Positions 35,557 to 45,100 of a DNA stretch of 51,073 nucleotides are shown here, in pieces. Every line of letters begins with the position of its first letter. The stretch's first letter is position 1. The stretch is from a virus. The stretch is taken from the IMG/VR virus record IMGVR_UViG_3300024221_000018, positions 1-51,073 of that record. One strand, 5' to 3'. The translations under genes and the position numbers were made by a program. Under the pieces are notes generated by a model. It saw only the letters and a list, made by a program, of their open reading frames with translations. It was not told the DNA's origin and did no database searches.

Positions 35557-38502
35557 TTACTGAGTTATTGGACTTTTTTTTTCAACCTCCTCTTGTTCAA
35601 ATATAGATGGATCATATTGTATTCCTAACATATCCATTAAATTTCTATATGTTTGATTCGGAACGTTTACTGCTTTATATGCATTTTTATATTCTTTATC
35701 AATAGATTGTAGTAGTATTTTACTATCATCTCTACTATCCACATCTACAGTAAATCTTTTAGCTTCTAAAGCTTTACCAGTCAACATACCATCTGTCATT
35801 GTTAAAAATAACTGACCTTCAGGAGAGTTAGCATCTATAGGAGGTAATTTTGTTGTTTTAGGATCTATGTTACTTATAAAAGTATGTAAATCTGGTAACG
35901 TTTGTTCCAACCCATTATAAAAAGTTGTAGATGGAGATAAATTTTCACCACTATACTGATAATTTTGAGATCCAGTTTTTTTCATTTGGATGGTATTATC
36001 AACACCTTGTAATATAAAACGATTATTTACAGGTATTTTAGTAAGTTGTGGAATATTTATCTCTGTTGAATAATTATTTTTAGTATCTGATATTTTTAAA
36101 TTAGCGTCTGCATTTTCAAAAATCGCATCAGTTGTAACCGTATTATTTAATCTATCTTTTACAAAATCAACTGCTCCAGATTTATCTGTTACATTAGCTT
36201 GATTCAAGTAGTTACCTAAATGCGTATATAATGAGCCTGAAGCATCTCTACTTGAGTACATGGTGTAAGAAGTAGGTACTTTTGTAGCTTTTCCAGTATC
36301 ATCGTATGTTGTTAAAGTACCTTTTACTATTATTGGAATATACTCTTCACCTCCTCCTAAATCTAATTCATCCATTCCTACATGAGAAAACTCTTCAGCT
36401 ACAAAACCTGTTAATAATTCTGGGTTCTCTGTAGCAGATATAGCCTCTCCTGTTGTTGTATTATAAACAACAGCATTTTTTTGATTAATTATATCTGTTG
36501 CTGATGATAATGCATTTGCGTAAGATTCGTTAGCCATTTTCTTTTGTGGTTCAGAAGCTAATCCTTTTTCTATTTCAGGAATAGCTAAAAATCCAGTAGA
36601 ATATGCAGGTGTTTCGACACCTACTTTTTCGATATGGTTATTGTACGCATCGTAATACTCTTGTTTCATATCTTCTGCCATAGCATCAAAAACATCATCA
36701 AACTCTTGACCATGTGATGAACCTCCTCCTTTATGTTTATAAAAATAACCACCTAATTTTATTAACGCTTGTTCTTGATTTTCAGGCCACTTTAAGGCAT
36801 CTGTTACTTTTTTTACTGCTTCAGGATCTTTAGTGGCTAAAGCTTTTACAAAAGTAGCTCTATCTATTCCTGCTCTTTCAAAAAACTCTGGTTTTGCCTC
36901 AGCACTATATCCTTGATCTATTACATAACTAAGTCTTTTAGCAAATTGCACAAACTCTTTATTATCCATATTAACACCAGAAGCTTCATTTATAGCTTGT
37001 CTTACATACTCTGTGCGTACATAGTCTTTTACATTTGAAATATCTGATGTAACTTCCCCTAACTCAAGATCGTTATCTTTAATGATATTTCCTTTAGCAT
37101 CTTTTTGAAACTCTACATTTTTATAAAAATCGATAGTATTTGTCTTACGATCCCACTGTCCAGTTCCTTCTAATTGACGTTTTATTTTAACAGCTTCTAC
37201 TCCTTCATTGTTATTTTGAATAGTATTATCTTCCCAATTATTTCTTGTTTGTACAAGTGTATTTAATTTATTTATAGCAGCTTGTTGCTCTATCTGATAC
37301 TGTTTATACTGAGATGCAGTAATTGGAGGGGTAACATTATTTCTAACTGCTTCTTCGTATGCTTTTATCTCTGCAGAATGCTCTTGGGTTTGTGCTGCAT
37401 AAGATCCTTCCAGTTGTGCTACTTCTTCTGGAGAAGTATATCTTTTAGAATTAGTATTGTTAACACCAGTTACTTGATCAACACTTGTCTCAATTGCTGG
37501 AGGAACAACTACTTCTTCAACTTCATCAGCTTTCTTTCTTTTATATGCTATGGTCGCAGCAAGTTGTGCATCGTTTTGTGTATGCGCACCTATTTCAGTA
37601 TATGCAGCGTAATCAACTGCAGCTGCGATACCTTTATCAATATAAGCTTCTTTATCAAAAACGGTTCCACCGTTTTGTTCTCTTAATTCTTTAATTAAAT
37701 AATTAGCCCCGTCTTCACTATGACCTTGACTCATTAATTCTTTCTTTTTAATAATCTCAGCTCCCCTATCTTTTTGTTCAAAGAAAGAAGTAAAAGCAGG
37801 AGAAGAGTTTACATAGTTTTTAGCAATACGTGTAGCTTCTTCAGCAGTAACTTCTGAATTGTCTTCCCATCTAAGAACACCAAAATTATCAGCTTGCATT
37901 ATACGCCCATCCTCTGTATAGATAGGTGTCTTGTTTGCTTTGATACCTTTTAAATACTCTTGAACATTTTTAGCCATTTCAGGAGTTTTCTTAGCCATTA
38001 CATTTTCCCATTTATTAAACGATCTATAATCATCTACTTCTCCGATACCAATTTGATTTTTAGCTTCTATATCAGCCATAGCTGCTGCATATACTTCTGG
38101 ATCTAAACTCGCTTTTTCTTCTTCAATAGCTTTTTTATTTGCTTCATAACCTTTAGAAAAACTTCTAATATCTTGTAACGCAACATCATTAGCTGCTTGA
38201 GAACCAAGACCTATCATTTTATTATACTTCTCCGTGGTCGTCAGCTTTTTATCATTTAGAACCCTTTCTTGTTCAGTGTTGTAATAATTAGCTCTTTGTT
38301 CTAATTTACGAGCATTAAAATCATTTGTAGCACGAATGTCTTGATATTGTTTATCAAGCAGAGCCTGCTGTTTAGCCAACTTTTCAGTTTGACCTGTTCG
38401 CCATTTTTTGTTTTCCAATAAAGCACCAAAAGGAATTGGATTCGCTTCTGGCATTAATGCAGCTCCTGGAGCTAAAAATTGATATTGTGGTGTATATCCC
38501 AT
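35557..38502 (-). CDS. cargo-type internal virion protein, 981 aa
   Basis: No enzyme motif is visible. The first 450 residues are strongly helical and charged (RTGQTEKLAKQQALLDKQYQDIRATNDFNARKLEQRANYY and similar), suggesting long coiled coils; the rest is mixed, with beta-rich C-terminal part. There is no signal or transmembrane segment. In Crassvirales structures, large helical cargo proteins lie between the muzzle and RNA polymerase genes, and this gene has that position, so a cargo role is inferred from order and size. The 3' end carries the A9 run; about half of the last ten residues (VEKKSPITQ) would be replaced by the NlpC/P60 extension after a -1 slip. Confidence 0.78.
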   Translation of the reverse strand: MGYTPQYQFLAPGAALMPEANPIPFGALLENKKWRTGQTEKLAKQQALLDKQYQDIRATNDFNARKLEQRANYYNTEQERVLNDKKLTTTEKYNKMIGLGSQAANDVALQDIRSFSKGYEANKKAIEEEKASLDPEVYAAAMADIEAKNQIGIGEVDDYRSFNKWENVMAKKTPEMAKNVQEYLKGIKANKTPIYTEDGRIMQADNFGVLRWEDNSEVTAEEATRIAKNYVNSSPAFTSFFEQKDRGAEIIKKKELMSQGHSEDGANYLIKELREQNGGTVFDKEAYIDKGIAAAVDYAAYTEIGAHTQNDAQLAATIAYKRKKADEVEEVVVPPAIETSVDQVTGVNNTNSKRYTSPEEVAQLEGSYAAQTQEHSAEIKAYEEAVRNNVTPPITASQYKQYQIEQQAAINKLNTLVQTRNNWEDNTIQNNNEGVEAVKIKRQLEGTGQWDRKTNTIDFYKNVEFQKDAKGNIIKDNDLELGEVTSDISNVKDYVRTEYVRQAINEASGVNMDNKEFVQFAKRLSYVIDQGYSAEAKPEFFERAGIDRATFVKALATKDPEAVKKVTDALKWPENQEQALIKLGGYFYKHKGGGSSHGQEFDDVFDAMAEDMKQEYYDAYNNHIEKVGVETPAYSTGFLAIPEIEKGLASEPQKKMANESYANALSSATDIINQKNAVVYNTTTGEAISATENPELLTGFVAEEFSHVGMDELDLGGGEEYIPIIVKGTLTTYDDTGKATKVPTSYTMYSSRDASGSLYTHLGNYLNQANVTDKSGAVDFVKDRLNNTVTTDAIFENADANLKISDTKNNYSTEINIPQLTKIPVNNRFILQGVDNTIQMKKTGSQNYQYSGENLSPSTTFYNGLEQTLPDLHTFISNIDPKTTKLPPIDANSPEGQLFLTMTDGMLTGKALEAKRFTVDVDSRDDSKILLQSIDKEYKNAYKAVNVPNQTYRNLMDMLGIQYDPSIFEQEEVEKKSPITQ
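35574..35582 (-). other. A9 slippery run joining the 981-aa and NlpC/P60 frames
   Basis: On the minus strand the run of nine A near the 3' end of the 981-aa gene reads GAA AAA AAA AGT in frame; the -1 frame is open through 16 further codons into the NlpC/P60 gene. AGGAGG lies 4 bases upstream of the slip heptamer. Ribosomal -1 shifting or RNA polymerase stuttering (A9 to A10) would both give a fusion. Confidence 0.55.
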
Positions 38503-38521
38503 TACCGTATATTTAATTTTA

Positions 38522-41500
38522 TTAACCTATATTAGTTCCCATTCCAATCAGAGAAGTTCCAGCACCTTTAACAAATTTACCAAGCCCAGCCCATCCAGAT
38601 CGTTTTTGAGCATTACGTAAATCAAGTTCTTGTTTATTGAGCTCGTTAACATATTGAGCGTATTCTCTATCTTGTTGCCCCATGTTTTGATACATACCAC
38701 CAAGCATTCCTTGTTGACCTGCAAGACTTCCATATAAACTTGCTTTTTGAGATTGTAGACTTCCTTCAGAAGAACCAAGTTGATTCATACCTGCTGCTTT
38801 CATTTTTTGAGTATCTAAATCAAACTTATTTTTGTAAGCTTCTATTGATCCCATCTGAGCTTGTCTTTGTCCTTGGACATTTTGTGCTCCTGCTAACATC
38901 TCAGCTCTTGAGCCTGCACCACCACGTAATGCGTACATTTGATTACCTGCAGCATTAGAAGCGTCAGCTCTTTGTTGAGAAACATCTAAATCACCCATTC
39001 CAGCATAAATATCTCTGGATGCTTGAAAATCTCTAACTGCTTGTGAATCCATATCACCTACAGTTTCACCCATAGCACCAAGATTTCCAGACGCATTTCC
39101 AAATTGATTTAATGCATTTTGTTTTTGCTCGTTTTGAAGTCTTTCCCATTCATAAGGATCTTTTCTTCCTTGAGCAAAATCATAAAACATTGTAGGTAAA
39201 GGTGTTGCAGCACCTACTCCTGCTCCTATATTTTGTAACATTGATCCATCACCATGTTGAGGTAATTTACCTCCATACTTAGCTATTGCAGGTATTCCAG
39301 CAGCAGCCATAACAGACTTTGTTAAAATTTTTCCAATATCTGATTGAGCCATATCTTTTGAAGAATCTTTTTTATCTTCAGTTGTAATTTCTGGCATATC
39401 TTCTGTAGCATTTCCTTCTCTGTCTTTAGTTTTATCCATCATTTCTAAAGCTTCCTCAGACAAACCACCTTGATCAGGTTCTTGATTGTTATAGAAATCT
39501 AAAGCAGCGTTTCTATAACCTCCCTGTCCAGTGTACCCGCCATAAGCAAAGTTATATTGCATACTTAAATTTGGGTTAAAATAACTATCTTTTCTCATAA
39601 CATTATTAATTCCTAAGTTAAAGTTACCCTTTTTATTTGAATAATTATAAGAAGCATTTAATTCTGGATTAAGTTTTTTACGAGAAGCAGGATAACTATT
39701 TACTTCCACACCAAAATTACCTTTTTTTGTAGGTTGGTTATATCCTACGGACAATCTATTAACTTTAAATTTAGAATTATCTTGAATAGGTATTTCACCA
39801 TTCACAGCTGCTCTTAATCTATTTTTTGTTCTAAGTTCTAAATCTGTAGCAACTGTATCACCATTTTCATTTCCTGAGCGATAAGCGTTTAAATTTAAAC
39901 TACCTCCATTAGGAAACATAGTAAGATTACCACCCATTTCTTCCATAGGCATTTGAGACATTTGTTGTGCCATCATATCTAAAGTTTCTGGAGTTGGAGC
40001 ATTTGGAGGTACAGCGTTAGCATCTAATGCTTTAGCAAATTCCCCTGCTTCTTCTGCTCTTCCAGGTTGAGCTGGAATACCTTGTTCAGCTTTCATTTCT
40101 TCTTGCTCTTCAAATAACTCATCTAATTTAGCATTATACTTATCAGCCATTATTTGAGAAGTACGTCTTGAAATAGCTTCAGAACTTTTATTTTTTATTA
40201 CGTCTTCGTACTTACCTATCTTCTTTAAAAGTTTATCTGCTTCTTCAGAGAATGGTCTTTTAGTTGTAGGACTTTTTAATTTTTTAGAAAATATTCTACC
40301 TTCAGTTGCTCCAGATGTAGCCATCTTAACTCCTGAGTTTGGATTTGCAGAGCTCTCTTTATGATCTACTCCGTTTATCATAGCACCTCCGTCAGCTCTG
40401 TATGATAGAGAAGGATTCCCTCCACCACCATTAATTTGTATTCCATCTCCTTGTATCACTTCTCCACCCTCTGCTTCAAACTGAGAAGGAGTAGAACCAC
40501 CTAATTTCATTTGCATAGGATACATTATACTTGGAAAACTTTCACCATCATCCTCATTAAAATTTCTTTTTCTTCTTAATTTTTCTTCTGCTATTGCTCT
40601 TCGCATTTCCTCTTCGTCTTTATAGATAGCACCATAAGCAAATGATTCATCTTCATTTGGGTTAGAGGAAGTTCTATTAAGATATGGAATAGGCATCATT
40701 TCTGTAGCAGGATATATAGCATCTAACCTTTTTGTATCTTCAAAAGTAAGAGGTCCTTCTTTTATGTATCTTCCTTTTTTTCCTTCTTTAGCTCTTTTAG
40801 CTTGCCTTTTTGTTAATTTACCACCTAACGGACCACCTTTTGCGTAATGTGTATTCATAGTTCCTCCTAATTTAAAATTAAGTATTCTTTTATCAGCATA
40901 GTCCCACCCTGGTTTATTTTCTACAGCATCTATTAATGCATCTTTAGCTTCATCTACAACACCTGTATCATCTAACAATTGAGCTTTGTTTGCTAATTTA
41001 GCTGTTTTATTTACTGTATTAAAAGCATCTATGGCTTTTTGATTAGCTTTTTGTAAAGTAGGATCAATATACTTAATATTATCTTTTAATGATTTTGTTA
41101 ATGATCCTGATACGTTATCATAACTTTTAACTTTATCGTATGATTTACCTATTGTTTTAAATAATTTTTCTTTTGTTTTATTTGAAACAGGTAATTTATT
41201 AACTGTTTTATTTGCTTTTATTAATGTTTCAAAAGCAGGACCTAATATCTTACCAGACTTCCCTATTTTACCTAATAGTGGTAATGCTCCTAATAGTTCA
41301 AAAGCTGTTTCTCCAGAAAACAAACCATTCTTATCATACGAATCTTTTACATCTCCCCATGAAGTCATCCCTGTAGGATCTAAAAATTGTATAGATGGTT
41401 TAACAAAATTTTTATAATATTGAGTAGGTCTTTCTCCTGTAACAGTAGCTGTAGGCAGATGTCTATAATCAGGATTCATAAATTGTGACTCATCGTAAAC

Positions 41501-42106
41501 GATGTTATCATCTACAGATTGAGCATTTTTATATAATTCTTTGGATTTAGAACCATCTGGATCATCTAAAAGAATCCATCCTCTATTATTTTCATCTGGT
41601 ACATTTACTAACCAATTACCTTTTTCATCTAAACCATATCGTACACCAGGTCGTTTATCATAAGTAAATATCTGAGAGGGTTTATTTAAACTACCACCGT
41701 TAGGAAACATTCCTATTGCAGCTTCTTGTCTAACTACTTCAGGCTCAACAATTTCTGGTGTCATAGGAGCTACTCCTGATTGTTCAGCTTGTAGTTTTTC
41801 AGCATCTTTTTCAGCTTGACGTTCCGATATTTTATTACCAGCCATACTGCCAAGCTTTGCACCAGCCGATGCACCAGCAGGACCACCAAGAAAAAATCCT
41901 CCAATTCCACCAGCCACAGCTCCAATAGCTCCAGCATTCTTGCCTAACCATTGTCCAAAACCATGTTGAGGTATTTTACCACCATAAGCCATTTGGTATT
42001 GTTGATAAGCATCTGGAAACGCTTTTACCAACTCTTCTTCTGTATAAGATTTATTACCAAATGAGTACGTTGGTTTTTTTACTGGTATTTGTTTTATTGT
42101 AGACAT
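38522..42106 (-). CDS. glycine-motif virion protein with outer-membrane-barrel-like patch, 1194 aa
   Basis: A modular protein with no enzyme motif. Residues 57-90 are a glycine-zipper-like hydrophobic stretch (GAIGAVAGGIGGFFLGGPAG). Short GG motifs recur: YGGK.PQHG at 41-49 and 944-952, MFPNGGSLN at 133-141 and 730-738, and LGGT 413, KGGP 423, LGGS 535, EGGE 546, DGGA 572, MGGN 724, YGGY 855. Residues 755-858 alternate short strands and turns (KVNRLSVGYNQ, GNFGVEVNSY, NPELNASYNYSN, GNFNLGINN, NPNLSMQYNF), like a small outer-membrane beta barrel ending in aromatic F. The C-terminal 200 residues are Gln/Gly/Ala-rich helical. Its position after the muzzle gene suggests an ejected cargo protein that helps cross the envelope; that is inference. 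Confidence 0.8.
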   Translation of the reverse strand: MSTIKQIPVKKPTYSFGNKSYTEEELVKAFPDAYQQYQMAYGGKIPQHGFGQWLGKNAGAIGAVAGGIGGFFLGGPAGASAGAKLGSMAGNKISERQAEKDAEKLQAEQSGVAPMTPEIVEPEVVRQEAAIGMFPNGGSLNKPSQIFTYDKRPGVRYGLDEKGNWLVNVPDENNRGWILLDDPDGSKSKELYKNAQSVDDNIVYDESQFMNPDYRHLPTATVTGERPTQYYKNFVKPSIQFLDPTGMTSWGDVKDSYDKNGLFSGETAFELLGALPLLGKIGKSGKILGPAFETLIKANKTVNKLPVSNKTKEKLFKTIGKSYDKVKSYDNVSGSLTKSLKDNIKYIDPTLQKANQKAIDAFNTVNKTAKLANKAQLLDDTGVVDEAKDALIDAVENKPGWDYADKRILNFKLGGTMNTHYAKGGPLGGKLTKRQAKRAKEGKKGRYIKEGPLTFEDTKRLDAIYPATEMMPIPYLNRTSSNPNEDESFAYGAIYKDEEEMRRAIAEEKLRRKRNFNEDDGESFPSIMYPMQMKLGGSTPSQFEAEGGEVIQGDGIQINGGGGNPSLSYRADGGAMINGVDHKESSANPNSGVKMATSGATEGRIFSKKLKSPTTKRPFSEEADKLLKKIGKYEDVIKNKSSEAISRRTSQIMADKYNAKLDELFEEQEEMKAEQGIPAQPGRAEEAGEFAKALDANAVPPNAPTPETLDMMAQQMSQMPMEEMGGNLTMFPNGGSLNLNAYRSGNENGDTVATDLELRTKNRLRAAVNGEIPIQDNSKFKVNRLSVGYNQPTKKGNFGVEVNSYPASRKKLNPELNASYNYSNKKGNFNLGINNVMRKDSYFNPNLSMQYNFAYGGYTGQGGYRNAALDFYNNQEPDQGGLSEEALEMMDKTKDREGNATEDMPEITTEDKKDSSKDMAQSDIGKILTKSVMAAAGIPAIAKYGGKLPQHGDGSMLQNIGAGVGAATPLPTMFYDFAQGRKDPYEWERLQNEQKQNALNQFGNASGNLGAMGETVGDMDSQAVRDFQASRDIYAGMGDLDVSQQRADASNAAGNQMYALRGGAGSRAEMLAGAQNVQGQRQAQMGSIEAYKNKFDLDTQKMKAAGMNQLGSSEGSLQSQKASLYGSLAGQQGMLGGMYQNMGQQDREYAQYVNELNKQELDLRNAQKRSGWAGLGKFVKGAGTSLIGMGTNIG
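39245..39280 (-). repeat. second copy of YGGK.PQHG.G protein repeat
   Basis: Encodes KYGGKLPQHGDG (residues 943-954), 900 residues after the first copy and also followed by a Gly/Ala stretch (GAGVGAATPLP). Confidence 0.75.
41954..41989 (-). repeat. first copy of YGGK.PQHG.G protein repeat
   Basis: Encodes AYGGKIPQHGFG (residues 40-51 of the 1194-aa protein), followed by a Gly/Ala hydrophobic segment. Confidence 0.75.
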
Positions 42107-42143
42107 AAAAAACTTGTTTTAACAAAGATACTAAATTACCAAT

Positions 42144-45100
42144 TTATCTTGCTGAGAACCTGTAAAAAGTTTTCAGGTAGTGTAATAAGAATCTTCTATC
42201 ATTTATATTATCAAATTCAAAATCGGCAATCATAATCTTATCACGAAGCCTATCTTTAAACTCTCTGTTTTTATCTAAATTAACAGGATTAAAAATATCT
42301 ATATCTACTGGAGTAGCTCCAAATGAGTTCAATACTGCGTTTCTTGCAATAGCTGATTGCCACTCTCTGTCTACTCTTCGTATATTATTTTTTGGAACAA
42401 TACTTACCCAGTCTGTATTTTGATACGTAGTATTACAACGAATCCTACTAAATGTTTCTTGGTCTATCTGAATAGGATTAGAATCATTAGAAAATACCTC
42501 TGTGTAGTATCCAAAGTTATCAAACACTTTAGTAATACCTTTACCATCATTAATGATAAGTTGTAATGTAGAATTAAAAATGTTACCATAGAACTCACCG
42601 TACTTTCCTTTATTATGTCTATACAGAGCCTCCGAATTTATTGGGTTTGGAGATAGTATATTCACACCATCGTTTAAGTATATCGTAGGAGCGTGATCGT
42701 AGAATCCTGTGAATACTTCATACGCCTCGTTATATACAATAGTCTCTTCTACAATCTCCATGATTTGTACATCGAATAATAAAGCTGTTTCACCTAAGTA
42801 TTTCCCGTAAAGGTCTTGATCTATTATACCAGTAGCATCTACCGCACCATTGAATATTGCATCAGATCCGATAAATGAACCAACAGACATACGTATGTAT
42901 ACAAAATCCGTATCAGAAGTTGTTTCTGATATTAAAATACTTTGGTCAACACCTTCTACATTAATTTCAACATAGTTACCTATGGATATAGATAATATAC
43001 CTAAACAAGTCTTCGAAACTTTTAATGCATTTGTCATGATATTATCACTTGGAAAAGCCTGGAATGTGTAACGAGCAGATGCTTTACATAAAGAAATAGG
43101 CTGTCTGTTTAAGAATGTAAACCAAACTTCATTAAAACGTGTTGACCAAGTAGAATGTATACCCTTATTAATCAATGGGTTATCATTAGTTAAAAGATTA
43201 CCAACCAGTTTATCAAAGAACCATGGATTCATACCTGCTTGCATTGAAACTGGTACTAATTGTTTTCCTTTAATCGAATACATTTGTTTATGGTATGAGT
43301 CTATAAACATTAAATTCGTATTCGTAGAGATTGGAACCCATTGATGGAAACATCCTATATCAGTAGAGATGTATTCGAAATCATGCAGTACATCTCCAAA
43401 ACCAATTTGTAGACTTCCTGCAGGGCCGCCTGTAATTGATCCCCTTGGATTTATTAATAAGTACCCACATCCGTGATCTTGGAAAAAGAATATCATATCA
43501 TTATGATTGATAAGTCTATTTACAGGTCCTAAACTTCCTTCCACATCTTTGTATAAGAAAGCGTCAAACTGTCTCCAGTTATCGATTACCTCACCATTAA
43601 TCTTTCCTCGTGAGGCATAGATTCTATTATCAAATGTTTCCAGTAAAGGAACTCCAACAGGTCTACCTATAAAGGATATAAAGTCGTCTTCCCTACTATA
43701 CAGAGACTCTGCTTCGTAGGTATCATGTGCATAAGTTATATCACTTGCAGGAGGGTAACTACCGTCAGGTTTTGCTTTGTTCAAGAAGTGTCTTCCGTTT
43801 CTTAATGTAGTATTGAACGTACTAACTAAAGGAACTACAACTCCATCTCTGGATGTATATGTGACAGGATCAATCGGCTCTTTACCATCCACACGAGTAA
43901 AATCGTATTGTGCGTGATAAACATCTCCACCAAAAACACTGAATGTATTTAACGCTGATGAACCTGATTCTTTCTGAATGAACCCTCCAGTACTCTGGTA
44001 CACGTTATTAGCTCTCGCTGCTTGAGTGTTACCACCGTATTGGTCTAATAATTCTCTTTCATAGGTTACCAACATAGGTCGCCCATTTAATCCTCCACTC
44101 TGTGTAGATGTATTTCCAGGAAGAAATAATTCTACTCCTCCTCCTAATGTAACAAATAGACATAAACCACCATCTACCTGTTCTTCACTATTTGACATAT
44201 CTGCGGTTGGAGGCGTACTGTTCGTAAACTGTACGGTAGGAGATAGTGTTGGTATAGCTGATAATACTGCTCCTGGTTGAATCTCTCTTGTAAACTCTAA
44301 TGGTATTGTTTTCTTACCATTACTTCTTACTTGATCTCCATCTGTAGGGTCTCCATAACCATTTTCAGTTCCTGGGTGTATTACAATCTTCGTTGGTTCA
44401 GAAACACCACAATTCAACATAGTATTGTTGATAGTTAAATCCTCTTCTATAATCTCTGTAAATGTACCGTCCACACGTATACGATCTCCTAACGAACTTC
44501 CAACCGTATTAAAGAATTGTAACTCTGGGCTATAAATAACCAAACTCTTCTTAGCGTCTGCTGGATATAAAGTAAGATCATCATAATCAGGATAAGCATC
44601 TTTTCTTCCTTCTACCATTGGTCCAGAGACATTCCACCTTAATAAATTTCCTCCCTTTCTTGGGAACAAGTATAAGTTATCATCACTTTCTACTTGGCAT
44701 AGTTGATGAGCGATTCCCTGAGCAAGTTTAGTTCTATCCGATACTTCCCGTTTTACTCTTACTATTTCGTACCCACTTATGCTGTCTAAAAGGTTAGCGG
44801 GAATTTCTATATCAAACTCTAATCCAAGTTGATTTAATTCTACTCTGTCCCCTAAAGAATCGGAAACAGATTTCAACATATCAGCACCACCTACATAAGG
44901 ACCACCAGCAATAGTTTCTCCCCAAGGGTAGTTACCATAAGCTCGTAGATTTCTACGCATTTCCCATCTTTCTGGAAATTTAATATCACCGATCCAGTTT
45001 ACAAATCCTGGATTCCCTGCTAAATCATATAGTACTATTCCAAATCTATATACTTCTCCAGGAGAATACCCTCTAAAGATTACATTAACGAAAGGACTCT

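Noticed and set aside
42107-42143. Weak TTGTT..AACAA hairpin with T-run before the 1194-aa gene
   Set aside because: Only five pairs, all A/T but one; not enough to call a terminator inside a continuous late block.
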